64,000 nt of DNA from Streptomyces sp. NBC_01381 (GCF_026340305.1 NZ_JAPEPI010000001.1:4464001-4528000), one strand, 5' to 3'; shown: positions 34,483-43,498, counted from the stretch's first letter. The notes: a model not told the origin generated them from the sequence alone. Numbers and translations: made by a program.

Positions 34483-34980
34483 TTAGAGGGCGCCGGAGGC
34501 CGAGATGGTGATCTTGGCCTTGGTGGCGCCGGACTGCGAGCCGAGGGCCTCGATCTTCTTGACGAGGGCCATGCTCTCCTCGTCGGCGACCTCACCGAAC
34601 ACGACGTGCTTGTTGTCCAGCCAGCTCGTGACGATCGTGGTGATGAAGAACTGCGAGCCGTTGGTGTTCGGGCCCGCGTTGGCCATCGAGAGCTGACCCG
34701 GCTTGGTGTGCTTGAGCGTGAAGTTCTCGTCGGCGAACTTCTCGCCGTAGATGCTCTTGCCGCCCGTGCCGTCGCCCCGGGTGAAGTCGCCGCCCTGGAG
34801 CATGAACTCCGGGATGACGCGGTGGAAGCTCGAGCCGGCGTAGCCGAAGCCCTTCTCGCCGGTGCAGAGCGCGCGGAAGTTCTCCGCGGTCTTCGGCACG
34901 ACGTCGTCGAACAGGTTGAACGTGATCCGGCCCTCGGGCTGGTCATTGATGGTGATGTCGAAATAAGCCTGGATGGTCAT
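34483..34980 (-). CDS. ppiB: peptidyl-prolyl cis-trans isomerase, cyclophilin type
   Basis: The ATG at 34980 (MTIQAYFDITIND) gives 165 residues. The cyclophilin core is complete: FHRVIPEFMLQGGDFTRGDGTGG contains the catalytic Arg and Phe, followed by LSMANAGPNTNGSQFFIT and HVVFGEV. It has no signal peptide and is therefore cytoplasmic. It catalyses proline isomerisation in protein folding. It is a single-gene unit ended by a very strong hairpin. Confidence 0.95.
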   Translation of the reverse strand: MTIQAYFDITINDQPEGRITFNLFDDVVPKTAENFRALCTGEKGFGYAGSSFHRVIPEFMLQGGDFTRGDGTGGKSIYGEKFADENFTLKHTKPGQLSMANAGPNTNGSQFFITTIVTSWLDNKHVVFGEVADEESMALVKKIEALGSQSGATKAKITISASGAL

Positions 34981-35038
34981 GCGCCTCATCCTGTCATTGC
35001 CCTGTCCCCACCCGCCAACCGAACCCCCCGAAGAGCCC

Positions 35039-37555
35039 TCAGCGACCCCGGTGACCAGGCATGATGTCGTCGATCTTGATCCTCATGAAGGTGATCGAGT
35101 TCGCCGGGAAGGTGTACGAGAAGGCGTCCGACACCCCTTCGAGCGTCGATTCCACCGGTCTCACGGGGGTCGCGTCCTTGGTGTTCTCGGCGGCCGGGTC
35201 GGCGGCTAGGGTCGTCACCTTCGCGCTTGGCGCGACCCGTGCGCCCGTGCCGAGATCGATCTTGGTGCGGGCATCTGAGCCCTGAGCATTGACGACCTTG
35301 AGGATCACGTCACCCCTGGCCTTGTCGCGGGTGACGACCTGGCGGAACGGCTCGGCGGGCCTGTCGTCGGTGAAGGAGCCCCACTTCTTGCCGTCGAGGT
35401 AGAGCGTCACCTGGCGGCCGCGCACCTCCACGCGGAGGTCGTAGCTGCGGCCCGTCTCGATGGTCGTGGTGTCCTTGACCATGGTCTGCTTCGCGCCGTC
35501 GACGGTCTTCTCGACGGCCGACCGCGTGTTGTTCCAGCCGCCCAGGTTCCACCAGTAGTGGTTGCCGGTGTCCTTGACGCCGAAGGCGACCATGAAGCCC
35601 TCCTTGCCGGACTTCTTGGTGGCCTTCACGTTCAGGTCGTAGTTCCGCCAGCCCTTGTCGCCCGCCGTGACCAGGGTGTTCTCGGCGGCCTCGTCGGACT
35701 GGACGTACGCACCGTCCCGGACCGCCCAGCTGCCCTTGTCCGCCGCCCGGGTCCACCGGCCGTCACCGGCGGAGAAGTCGTCGGAGAGGAGTGTGCCGCC
35801 GTCCTCACCGGTGACCGACACATCGTCGTACGCCGCGCTGGTCGCCCAGGTGGACAGGCCGACGGCGCCGGTGATGGGCCCGGACGTGGCGGGGGTCGCG
35901 GAGGCCTTGGACGGCACCACCTCGTCGCCGACGTTGCGCATGAAGAGCTTCTGCGTCTCGTAGTTGGCCGAGCCCCAGGACTGGTCGTTGTCGAACCAGA
36001 TCATGTTCGGCTGCCACTGCACGTAGTCCTCGTTGGCGAGCAGCGGGGCGTACGAGGCGAGCCTGACGATGTCGGCGTTGCGTTCAAGGCCGGTCATGTA
36101 CGCCGCTTCGGAGAGGGCGTTGGAGAACTTGTTGCCCTGCGACGCGTACTCGCCGAGGAACACCTTCGGGCCCTGGCGGTCGTAGGAGTCGTAGCGGTCG
36201 TTGTTCTCCAGGAACCACTGCGGGCTGTTGTAGTAGTGCTCGTCGACCATCGCGACGTCCGCGTCGCGGTTGAGCTGCCAGGCCTTGTCGAAGGTCGAAC
36301 CGCTGTCGTCGGGGCCGGAGTTGGAGATGACCGTGACGTCCGGGTACTTCGCCTCGATGGCCGCGCGGAACTCCTTGAAGCGGGCGAAGAACTCCTCCGG
36401 GAGGTTCTCCTCGTTGCCGACTTCGAGGTGGGTCAGGCGGAAGGGCTTCGGGTGGCCCATCGCCGCCCGCTTCTTGCCCCACTCGCTGGTCGCCGGGCCG
36501 TTGGCGAACTCGATGAGGTCCAGGGTGTCCTGGATGTGCCGCTCGAGCAGCGCCGGGTCGTCGGTGGCCTTGTTCTGGCCGCAGCCGGTCACCAGGGCGG
36601 GCACCACGGGCAGCGGCATGGCGCCGGTGTCCTCGGCGAACCGGAAGTACTCGTAGTAGCCGAGGCCATAACTCTGGTTGTAGCCCCAGAAGTTGGCGTT
36701 CGTGGCGCGCTGCTCGACCGGGCCGATGGTGTCCTTCCACTGGTAGGAGCGCTTGCGCTGCCAGCCGGACCGCTCGTCGTACGCCTCATGGGAGCCGGTG
36801 TTGACCAGGCAGCCGCCGGGGAAGCGCAGGAAGCCGGGCTGCAGATCGGCGATCTTCTGGGCGAGGTCCTTGCGCAGGCCGTTCGGGCGGCCCTTGTAGG
36901 TGTCGCGCGGGAAGAGGGAGATCTCGTCGAGGGCGACGGGTGCGCCCGACGCGACGGTGAGGCGCCCGGTGGCGGAGGTGCGGCCGGCGGTGAACACGGC
37001 CTCGTACTTCGCCCAGCCGCCGCGCGCGGTGACCCGGCGGGCCGGGGCGAGGTCGCCGGAGGCGTCGCGCAGGGTGAGGGTGAGCGGCGCGCTGTCCGCC
37101 GCGCCGGTGCGGGCCCAGACGGAGAAGCCGTAGCGCTTGCCCTTGGTGACCGCGATGCCGGTGTTGTAGCCGGAGTTGGTGACGGCCGAACCGCCCTCCA
37201 GGGAGAGGTAGTTGCGGTTACGGGCGTTGAGGCGGCCGTCGTCGTTCACCACCTCGGCGGAACCGGAACCGGATGTGTCCCACGAAGTCAGCGGCTTGTA
37301 GGACGTGTTGTCGGCGGTGCCGTACTCGAAAGAGCGGTTCTGGACCAGCTCGGCGTAGAGGCCGCCGTCCGCCGCGCGGTTGATGTCCTCGTAGAAGACG
37401 CCGTACATCGAGTCGTCGATCTTCGCGCCGGTGCGGGCCGGGTCGACGTCGATCGTGTAGTCGGTGGGTTCGGCCGCGGTGGTGGGTCCCGCGGCGAGCG
37501 TTCCGGCGAGCAGGGCTCCCAGGGTGAGCCCGAGTCTCCATCGTCTGCGTGCCAT
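35039..37555 (-). CDS. secreted alpha-L-arabinofuranosidase, GH51
   Basis: An 838-residue enzyme from ATG 37555. A signal peptide (RRRWRLGLTLGALLAGTLAAG, cleavage near TTAA-EP) exports it. An N-terminal carbohydrate-binding-like region (about 60-200) precedes the GH51 catalytic domain with acid/base Glu382 (VGNEENLPEEF) and nucleophile Glu469 (FLGEYASQG). The C-terminal third includes a jelly-roll domain of the LamG/3-keto-disaccharide-hydrolase type (about 600-760). The length resembles the secreted-type arabinofuranosidases of Streptomyces. It has a near-consensus promoter and GTTCGA sites shared with the two other sugar loci. It removes arabinose from arabinan/arabinoxylan. Confidence 0.95.
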   Translation of the reverse strand: MARRRWRLGLTLGALLAGTLAAGPTTAAEPTDYTIDVDPARTGAKIDDSMYGVFYEDINRAADGGLYAELVQNRSFEYGTADNTSYKPLTSWDTSGSGSAEVVNDDGRLNARNRNYLSLEGGSAVTNSGYNTGIAVTKGKRYGFSVWARTGAADSAPLTLTLRDASGDLAPARRVTARGGWAKYEAVFTAGRTSATGRLTVASGAPVALDEISLFPRDTYKGRPNGLRKDLAQKIADLQPGFLRFPGGCLVNTGSHEAYDERSGWQRKRSYQWKDTIGPVEQRATNANFWGYNQSYGLGYYEYFRFAEDTGAMPLPVVPALVTGCGQNKATDDPALLERHIQDTLDLIEFANGPATSEWGKKRAAMGHPKPFRLTHLEVGNEENLPEEFFARFKEFRAAIEAKYPDVTVISNSGPDDSGSTFDKAWQLNRDADVAMVDEHYYNSPQWFLENNDRYDSYDRQGPKVFLGEYASQGNKFSNALSEAAYMTGLERNADIVRLASYAPLLANEDYVQWQPNMIWFDNDQSWGSANYETQKLFMRNVGDEVVPSKASATPATSGPITGAVGLSTWATSAAYDDVSVTGEDGGTLLSDDFSAGDGRWTRAADKGSWAVRDGAYVQSDEAAENTLVTAGDKGWRNYDLNVKATKKSGKEGFMVAFGVKDTGNHYWWNLGGWNNTRSAVEKTVDGAKQTMVKDTTTIETGRSYDLRVEVRGRQVTLYLDGKKWGSFTDDRPAEPFRQVVTRDKARGDVILKVVNAQGSDARTKIDLGTGARVAPSAKVTTLAADPAAENTKDATPVRPVESTLEGVSDAFSYTFPANSITFMRIKIDDIMPGHRGR

Positions 37556-37581
37556 GCGTACCCCAGTCTCTGTGCGGTATG

Positions 37582-37606
37582 TCGAACACTGATCAATGGG
37601 TCGAAC
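37582..37606. promoter_or_regulatory. two GTTCGA half-sites downstream of the GH51 promoter
   Basis: TCGAAC occurs at 37582-37587 and 37601-37606, so the minus strand reads GTTCGAC twice, 19 bases apart, at and just after the predicted transcription start. Confidence 0.5.
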
Positions 37607-37609
37607 GGC

Positions 37610-37638
37610 AACTTAAGGAGCGGAGAGCGGTGCGTCAA
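37610..37638 (-). promoter_or_regulatory. promoter of the GH51 arabinofuranosidase
   Basis: On the minus strand TTGACG (37638-37633) and TAAGTT (37615-37610) are separated by exactly 17 bases; transcription should start near 37603, about 48 bases before the start codon. Confidence 0.75.
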
Positions 37639-37674
37639 CGCATTGCGCAGGAAGTGGCCGAGGCGCGTCCCGGG

Positions 37675-37690
37675 GTTCGTGATGTCGAAC
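37675..37690. promoter_or_regulatory. GTWCGANATNTCGWAC-type operator upstream of GH51
   Basis: GTTCGTGATGTCGAAC fits the consensus with one mismatch (position 6) and lies about 40 bases upstream of the -35 box of the GH51 gene. Confidence 0.5.
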
Positions 37691-37784
37691 AACTTCCGTG
37701 AAATTGACGGGACTTCGGAGGCCGTCGCGTCCGAACCGTCGACCGGTCCGGCCGGGCAGCAGCGGGCCGGGAAACGGCGGGACC

Positions 37785-38810
37785 TCATCGCTCCGGCGGG
37801 CGCCGGGCAGTGGTCTCCCGGGGGACGAGCCGATGGCTGAGCGTGGTGGCGGCAGCGCCATCGGTGGCGGTGCCCGGCGCGGACTCGATGATGTGGCGGG
37901 CGGCCAGGGAGCCCATCTCGTACAGCGGGAGGCTCACCGTGGTCAGGCCGACGTGCTGGGCGACCCTGAGGTCGTTGATGCCGGCGACGGAGATCTCGCC
38001 CGGTACGTCGATGCCCGCCTGACGCAGGGCGCCGAGCGCACCGACCGCGACCTCGTCGTTGGCCGCGAGTACGGCATCGGGCAGCGGCCGGCGTGCGATG
38101 AGGCGCAGGGTCGCGGTGTGACCGGCCTCGTAGTCGAAACCGCCCGGCACGCAGTGCGCGCCGCTGCCGAGTCCTGCCTCGCGCATACGGGCGATGAAGC
38201 CCTCCCTGCGCTGCCGGGTGACGGTCATGCCGGCCGGACCCTCGATGAACGCGATCCGGCGGTGACCGAGCGCGACGAGGTGGTCCGTGATGTCGTGGGC
38301 GGCGGCGTGGTTGTCGACGGTGACGGTCGGGCAGCCGAGGTCGCGGTCGGCGAGTGACACGGCCCGGATGCCCTGCTCCTGCGCCTGGCGGACCGCCTTG
38401 AGCAGGGCCGGTCGCTGCGGGTCGTCGACGTAACCGCTGCCCGCGAAGATCACTCCCGCGGCGCGGTAGTCCCGCATCGCCTGCAGCCGGCTGATCTCCG
38501 TGGCGGTGCTCCGGTCGACGTTGGACAGCATGGTCACGTAGCCGGCCCGGGTCGCCACGTCGTCCACGCCACGGGCGATCACGGCGAAGTACGGGTTGAC
38601 GATGTCGCTCACCAGAACGCCCATGAGGCGGCTGTTGGGCGAGACCATGGCCCGCGCCAGGGCGCTGGGCGAGTAGTCCAGCTTCTCGGCGGCCGCGACG
38701 ACCTTGGCGCGTGTCTTCGCCGAGACGGGATGGTCGGACCCGCTCAGCACCCGCGATGCGGTGGCCACGGCCACCCCCGCCGCCCGGGCGACATCCACCA
38801 GTGACGTCAT
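37785..38810 (-). CDS. LacI-family repressor of the adjacent ABC transporter operon
   Basis: A 341-residue regulator from ATG 38810 with GGAGGTGG upstream. The helix-turn-helix is MTSLVDVARAAGVAVATASRVLSG with the hinge helix near residue 50; the rest is a ribose-binding-protein-like effector domain (ANDEVAVGAL and DLRVAQHVGLTTVSLP). Two ACGTTT palindromes, one just after its own -10 box and one in front of the divergent transporter operon, are consistent with control of both. Unusually, the transporter is of the NitT/TauT type rather than a sugar importer. Confidence 0.92.
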   Translation of the reverse strand: MTSLVDVARAAGVAVATASRVLSGSDHPVSAKTRAKVVAAAEKLDYSPSALARAMVSPNSRLMGVLVSDIVNPYFAVIARGVDDVATRAGYVTMLSNVDRSTATEISRLQAMRDYRAAGVIFAGSGYVDDPQRPALLKAVRQAQEQGIRAVSLADRDLGCPTVTVDNHAAAHDITDHLVALGHRRIAFIEGPAGMTVTRQRREGFIARMREAGLGSGAHCVPGGFDYEAGHTATLRLIARRPLPDAVLAANDEVAVGALGALRQAGIDVPGEISVAGINDLRVAQHVGLTTVSLPLYEMGSLAARHIIESAPGTATDGAAATTLSHRLVPRETTARRPPER

Positions 38811-38824
38811 GGCCCACCTCCACG

Positions 38825-38837
38825 GGAAACGTTTGCC
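38825..38837. promoter_or_regulatory. LacI-type operator at the lacI-like gene's own promoter
   Basis: GGAAACGTTTGCC has an AAACGTTT core with a central CG as in LacI operators. It lies downstream of a -35/-10 pair on the minus strand (TTGCCA at 38869-38864, CATGTT at 38845-38840, 18-base spacer). Confidence 0.6.
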
Positions 38838-38911
38838 TCAACATGGCACAGGACGCCGCAGGTTGGCAACGGTGTCCGGCAACTCCCAGGCCAATGACCT
38901 GAGTTGACCTC

Positions 38912-38942
38912 TTGACGATTGCCCGTTCCGGCTCGCTACCAT
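38912..38942 (+). promoter_or_regulatory. promoter of the NitT/TauT-type ABC operon
   Basis: TTGACG (38912-38917) and TACCAT (38937-38942) are 19 bases apart; the operator at 38951-38964 follows immediately. Confidence 0.5.
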
Positions 38943-38950
38943 CCGAGGAA

Positions 38951-38964
38951 GGAAGACGTTTTCC
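38951..38964. promoter_or_regulatory. LacI-type operator of the ABC transporter operon
   Basis: GGAAGACGTTTTCC is a 14-bp palindrome with one mismatched pair and shares the ACGTTT centre with the site at 38825. It lies at the predicted transcription start, so binding would block the operon. Confidence 0.65.
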
Positions 38965-39051
38965 TAGGCGATGACCTTGGAGAACGTACGAGAACAAGCA
39001 GGCGACCGAAGCAAGTACGGAAGCAAGTGGAGGAGAACGAAGGGGGAGATC

Positions 39052-40041
39052 ATGCACGTCTGGACTCGCGCGAAACGGCTCGCCGCTGTCGCGCTCCTGT
39101 CCGTCGTCACCGCGACCGCCTGTGGCGGCCCGGGCACCCACATCCGCGCGGACGGGAAGCTCTCGTTCACCGTGGCGCTCATCGAACCGGACCTCACGAC
39201 CGTGCCGCTCCTGGCGGCCGTCGACACCCTCCGCGACCAGGGCCACGAGGTCGATGTCGTGGAACTGGCAGAACCGGAACTGGCCGTCGAGGGGCTGGCC
39301 AAGGGCGACTACGCGATCTCCGCCGAGGCGACGGGCCCGGCGCTGAGCGCCATCGAACAGGACGCCCCCATCAAGATCATCGCCGATGTCGTCGGCAACC
39401 AGTGGGCGCTGTACGGCAGGTCCGCCGTCTCGTCCTGCGACGACCTGAACGGACGCCCGTTCGGGATCTTCAGCGAGGGCGCGGTGGCGACCGCCATCGC
39501 CAAGGACTGGGTGGCCGCCGAGTGCGGTGCGGGCAAGCGCCCCGACTACCTCACGATCGGCGGCTCGGACGTGCGCGCACAGGCCCTCGCCTCGGGGGAG
39601 ATCGACGCGACGCCGCTGGAGATCTCCGACGCGGTCGCCCTGGAGTCGTCGGGCGCCTCCGGGCTCACCAAGGTCGTCGACTTCGCCGAGAGCCTGCCGG
39701 ACCTGCATCCGCAGACCGTGTACGCGAACGCCGCGTTCCTGACCCGACACCGCGAGGTGGCCCAGGAGTTCGTCACCGCCTTGGTGCGGGAGCACGGCAG
39801 GATCAACGCCGATCCGCGGCACCTGGTGGCCCTGGTGAAGAAGTACCTGCCGGAGGAGGACCAGGAGGACGTGGCCACGACCGCACGGCGCTACCGCGAC
39901 GCGAAGCTCTTCGACGCGGCGGCGCTGACGCGGCGCAACGTCCAGGGCACCATCGACTTCTTCGCCCGCGCCGGCGTGATCGAACGGGGGATGACCACGC
40001 GGGACGCGGCCGACCTCAGCTTCATCGAGGGGGCGTCATGA
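39052..40041 (+). CDS. NitT/TauT-type ABC transporter substrate-binding lipoprotein
   Basis: ATG 39052 with GGGGGAG four bases upstream gives 329 residues; an earlier in-frame ATG at 38971 lacks a signal. The lipoprotein signal ends at Cys24 (VVTATAC-GG). The mature part is the NMT1/THI5-like periplasmic fold with EPDLTTVPLLAAVDTL, VGNQWALYGR and SSGASGL. Such proteins bind nitrate, sulfonates, thiamine precursors or aromatic acids. The downstream amidohydrolase suggests a metabolised organic ligand. It overlaps the next gene by ATGA. Confidence 0.9.
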   Translation: MHVWTRAKRLAAVALLSVVTATACGGPGTHIRADGKLSFTVALIEPDLTTVPLLAAVDTLRDQGHEVDVVELAEPELAVEGLAKGDYAISAEATGPALSAIEQDAPIKIIADVVGNQWALYGRSAVSSCDDLNGRPFGIFSEGAVATAIAKDWVAAECGAGKRPDYLTIGGSDVRAQALASGEIDATPLEISDAVALESSGASGLTKVVDFAESLPDLHPQTVYANAAFLTRHREVAQEFVTALVREHGRINADPRHLVALVKKYLPEEDQEDVATTARRYRDAKLFDAAALTRRNVQGTIDFFARAGVIERGMTTRDAADLSFIEGAS

Positions 40042-40859
40042 CGGTTCATCAGGGAGGCATCGCGACGGCAGCCGTGGCGGCACGCCGGCGGATCCTGGAC
40101 GCCAACTGGCCCTACCAGCTCCTCACGTTCGCGCTCTTCGCCGCGGCCTGGGAGCTCTACGCCCGCGAACGGGGCGGCCTGCTGCTTCCGGGCTTCGCCG
40201 AGACGGTCCGGGCCACGGTCGGGCTTCTCGCCGACGCGGAGCTGTGGCGTGCCCTGTACGTCAGCAACCAGGCGCTCGTGCTGGGCTTCGGCCTCGCCCT
40301 CGTCGTCGGTGTCCCGGCGGGCATCCTCCTCGGCCGGTTCCGGCTGCTGGAGCGGTACACGGACGTCTACCTCAACATCCTCCTCGTCACGCCGATGGCC
40401 GCGATCATTCCGCTGCTCGTGATGTCGGTGGGCGTGGGTCTGGCCTCGCGGGTCCTTCTGGTCACGGTCTTCTCGGTCGTGATGGTGGTCGTGAACTGCC
40501 GGACCGGCGTACGGCAGGTGGACCCCTCGCTGATCGAGATGGCCCGCTCCTTCGGCGCCGGAGAGAGGCGGATCTGGACCCGGATCCTGCTGCCGGGTGC
40601 CCTCCCCGCGATCATGACCGGCGCCCGGCTCGGCATCGGCCGCGCGGTCACCGGCATGGTCATCGTCGAACTGCTCATGGTCTCCGACGGGTTGGGCGGG
40701 CTGATCCTGAGGTACCGCGGCCTGCTCAAGGCGCCGCAGCTCTACGGCACCGTCGTGATCATCCTGGCGGAGGCGCTGCTCCTGATCTCCCTCGCCCGGT
40801 GGGGCGAACGCAAGCTGACCCGATGGGCACGGACACAGACGGCAGGAGGCGCTCGATGA
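40038..40859 (+). CDS. ABC transporter permease, NitT/TauT type (first)
   Basis: A 273-residue permease from ATG 40038, overlapping the upstream gene by ATGA. Six transmembrane segments and the BPD_transp_1 EAA-like loop (DPSLIEMARSFGAGERRIWTRILLPGALPAIMTGARLGIG) are visible, which contacts the ATPase. The system has two different permeases, suggesting a heterodimeric channel. It continues the same coupled operon. Confidence 0.92.
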   Translation: MTVHQGGIATAAVAARRRILDANWPYQLLTFALFAAAWELYARERGGLLLPGFAETVRATVGLLADAELWRALYVSNQALVLGFGLALVVGVPAGILLGRFRLLERYTDVYLNILLVTPMAAIIPLLVMSVGVGLASRVLLVTVFSVVMVVVNCRTGVRQVDPSLIEMARSFGAGERRIWTRILLPGALPAIMTGARLGIGRAVTGMVIVELLMVSDGLGGLILRYRGLLKAPQLYGTVVIILAEALLLISLARWGERKLTRWARTQTAGGAR

Positions 40860-41650
40860 TCACGATCCGAGGACTGGGCAAGAGCTTCGTCGGACAGGAC
40901 GGCACCACTGTCCAGGCGCTGCGGGGCGTCGACCTGGAGGTGGCCGCCAATGAGTTCCTGACCGTGCTCGGTCCCAGCGGCTGTGGCAAGACCACCCTGC
41001 TGAAGGCCGTCGCCGGGCTCACCCCCTGGGACACCGGCGACATCCTCATCGACGGCGCACCGGTGCGCGGCCCCGGCCCCGACCGCAGCGTGGTCTTCCA
41101 GAACTTCGCGCTGCTGCCGTGGGCGACCGTCCTCGACAACGTCGCCTTCGGTCTGCGGATGCGCGGTGTCGGCCGGGCAGAACGCGAGGAACGCGCCCGC
41201 TCGTTGATCGGGACGGTGGGCCTCGCGGGCTTCGAGAGCAAGTTGCCCGGCGAGTTGTCCGGCGGCATGCAGCAACGCGTGGGCATCGCACGGGCCTTGG
41301 CGGTGGAGCCCCAAGTCCTGCTCATGGACGAGCCGTTCGGAGCGGTGGACGAGCAGACCCGGCGCCTGCTGCAGGAGGAGCTCCTGTCGCTCTGGGAGGA
41401 ACACCGGCTGACCGTCGTGTTCATCACCCACAGCATGGCGGAGGCCGTGCTCCTCGGCGACCGCGTCGTCCTGATGAGCGCCCGGCCCGGGCGGATAGCG
41501 GACATCGTGCCCGTGGACCTGCCCCGGCCGCGCTCCGGCGACGTCGGCTCCCTGGAACGGTCCGGCAGGTACATCGAGATCACGGCGTACCTCTGGGACC
41601 GGCTCCGCGAGATGCACACGGAGCACCGCCCGTCGAAGGCGGTCCGGTGA
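40856..41650 (+). CDS. ABC transporter ATP-binding protein, NitT/TauT type
   Basis: A 264-residue ATPase from ATG 40856 (ATGA overlap). Walker A GPSGCGKTT, the Q-loop FQNFALLPWATVLDNV, the signature LSGGMQQRVGIARALA, Walker B LLMDEPFGAVD and the H-loop ITHSMAEAV are all intact. The pattern is that of the SsuB/TauB/NrtD subfamily. It energises import through the flanking permeases. Confidence 0.95.
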   Translation: MITIRGLGKSFVGQDGTTVQALRGVDLEVAANEFLTVLGPSGCGKTTLLKAVAGLTPWDTGDILIDGAPVRGPGPDRSVVFQNFALLPWATVLDNVAFGLRMRGVGRAEREERARSLIGTVGLAGFESKLPGELSGGMQQRVGIARALAVEPQVLLMDEPFGAVDEQTRRLLQEELLSLWEEHRLTVVFITHSMAEAVLLGDRVVLMSARPGRIADIVPVDLPRPRSGDVGSLERSGRYIEITAYLWDRLREMHTEHRPSKAVR

Positions 41651-42402
41651 AGGCGCCGGCCGCACCGATCAGCCTCGCCGTCGGCGCCGCCGCCTGGGAG
41701 CTGACCGGGCGCCTTGCGGGTGCCTCGTTCTTCCCGCCGCTGAGCACGGTCCTTGCCCGGCTGCGTGAGCTTGCGGCGGACGGACTGATCTACGCCGGCT
41801 TGCGCGACAGCCTGGTCAACCTAGCCCTGGGGTTCGCCGTTTCCCTCGTCGCGGGGCTCGGCATCGGCATGGCCATGGGCCGCTCACGAAAGGTCGAGGC
41901 GGCGCTCGGTGTGTATGTGTACGCGCTGCTCACGGCCCCGTCGCTGGTCTTCGCGCCGGTCTTCTTCGCCCTACTTGGCGCGGGCCGCGCCTCGATCGTC
42001 GCGGTGGTGGTCATGTACGCGATGTTCGTCATCATCGTGAACACGGCGTCGGCCGTGCAGTCCGCCCCCGCGCACCTGGTGGAGATGGCGCGCTCCTACG
42101 GCGCGGGCGAGGGGCAGGTGCTGCTGCGCGTCGTGCTGCCGGCCGCCGCTCCCATGATCCTGGCCGGGGTGCGGCTCGGTGTCGGCCGCGCCGTCACCGG
42201 GATGATCAACGGCGAGATGTTCATCGCCGTCGTCGGCCTGGGGCACGTCGTCACCGAGGCGGGCGGGCGCTTCGACAGCGCGGGCGTCCTCGCCGTGCTC
42301 CTGGTCGTGATCGCGGTCGCGCTCACGGCCACCGCACTGGTCCAGGCCGTCGACCGCAGGGTCACCCGTTGGGTTCCGAAGACGTCGAGGGGATTGCGAT
42401 GA
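41647..42402 (+). CDS. ABC transporter permease, NitT/TauT type (second)
   Basis: GTG 41647 overlaps the ATPase stop by GTGA and gives 251 residues. Its N-terminal helix is short, five further transmembrane segments follow, and the EAA-like loop reads APAHLVEMARSYGAGEGQVLLRVVLPAAAPMILAGVRLGVG, closely paralleling the first permease. The two permeases probably arose by duplication. Confidence 0.92.
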   Translation: MKAPAAPISLAVGAAAWELTGRLAGASFFPPLSTVLARLRELAADGLIYAGLRDSLVNLALGFAVSLVAGLGIGMAMGRSRKVEAALGVYVYALLTAPSLVFAPVFFALLGAGRASIVAVVVMYAMFVIIVNTASAVQSAPAHLVEMARSYGAGEGQVLLRVVLPAAAPMILAGVRLGVGRAVTGMINGEMFIAVVGLGHVVTEAGGRFDSAGVLAVLLVVIAVALTATALVQAVDRRVTRWVPKTSRGLR

Positions 42403-43433
42403 CCGCCCGCAAGCTGGATGCGTACAGCCACATCCTGCCCGCGCCGTACTTCGCGCGCATGCGTGAGCTCGCCGTCGACACGGGCGCCCTCAAGCGGTGG
42501 CTCGACCTGCCCGCGCTGCACGATCTCGACGCGCGACTGCGGATGATGGACGAGTTCGGCGACGGCTACCAGCAGGTGCTCACCCTGTCGTCGCCGCCGG
42601 TCGAACTGCTCGCGGGACCGTCTCAGTCCCCGGCTCTGGCGCGGCTCGCCAACACGTCGATGGAGCAGCTGTGCGAGCGCCACCCTGACAGATTCCCGGC
42701 GTTCGTGGCCGCCCTGCCGATGAACGATCCCGATGCCGCGCTCGTCGAACTCGCCTTCGCCATAGACGACTTGGGTGCACGCGGAGTGCAGGTGTTCACC
42801 AACGTCAACGGCAGGCCGCTGGACGACCCGGACTTCCGGGCCGTGTTCGCCGAGATGGCGGCGCGTGACCTGCCGGTCTGGATGCACCCGACCCGCGGCG
42901 CCGCCTTCGCCGACTACGCCACCGAGGACACCTCCGCGTACGAGATCTGGTGGGCGCTCGGCTGGCCCTACGAGACCAGCGTCGCCATGGCCCGGCTCGT
43001 CTTCTCCGGCCTCCTCGAGCGGCACCCGGACATCAAGATCATCACCCACCATCTGGGAGCGATGATCCCCTACCTGGAAGGCAGGATCGGCCTGGGCTGG
43101 AGCGACCAGCTCGGCAGCCGCACGGCCGGCGAGGAGTACGAACGGCTGCGCCGCGAGCGGTTGCCGAAGCGGCCGCTGGACTACTTCCGTCGCTTCTACG
43201 CCGACACGGCGTTGTCGGGCTCCGCCATCGGCACCCGGTGCGGCCTGGACTTCTTCGGCGCCGAGCACGTCCTGTTCGGCACCGACTGCCCGTTCGACCC
43301 TGAGGGGGGACCCCTGTACATCCGCGAGACGATCCGCGTCATCGACGCGCTTGACCTCACGGACGCCGCACGCGACCAGATCTACCACCGCAACATCCGG
43401 CGTCTGATGCGGCTGCCTGACGGAGGGGCGTGA
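42399..43433 (+). CDS. amidohydrolase-2 (ACMSD-like) family protein with a substituted metal ligand
   Basis: The ATG at 42399 (MTARKLDAYSHILPAP) overlaps the permease by ATGA; 344 residues. It has the TIM-barrel metal-site pattern of the ACMSD/decarboxylase family: WMHPTRG, ITHHLGAMIPYLEGR and FGTDCPFDPEGG. The first motif, normally HxH, reads Tyr9-Ser-His11, so one metal ligand is replaced by tyrosine. Family members are non-oxidative decarboxylases or hydrolases of aromatic and muconate acids. As the last gene in the transporter operon it probably acts on the imported compound. Confidence 0.85.
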   Translation: MTARKLDAYSHILPAPYFARMRELAVDTGALKRWLDLPALHDLDARLRMMDEFGDGYQQVLTLSSPPVELLAGPSQSPALARLANTSMEQLCERHPDRFPAFVAALPMNDPDAALVELAFAIDDLGARGVQVFTNVNGRPLDDPDFRAVFAEMAARDLPVWMHPTRGAAFADYATEDTSAYEIWWALGWPYETSVAMARLVFSGLLERHPDIKIITHHLGAMIPYLEGRIGLGWSDQLGSRTAGEEYERLRRERLPKRPLDYFRRFYADTALSGSAIGTRCGLDFFGAEHVLFGTDCPFDPEGGPLYIRETIRVIDALDLTDAARDQIYHRNIRRLMRLPDGGA

Positions 43434-43479
43434 CGAAGGAGGGCTGACGGAGAGGGCCTGACGAAGGGGCGTGACGACA
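43425..43479. repeat. four degenerate ~14-bp tandem repeats at the amidohydrolase stop
   Basis: GGGGCGTGACGAAGGA, GGGCTGACGGAGA, GGGCCTGACGAAG and GGGCGTGACGACA follow one another; each contains a TGAC. The stop TGA (43431-43433) is in the first unit. Confidence 0.65.
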
Positions 43480-43498
43480 CATCGTCTCGGGGTGCTAG

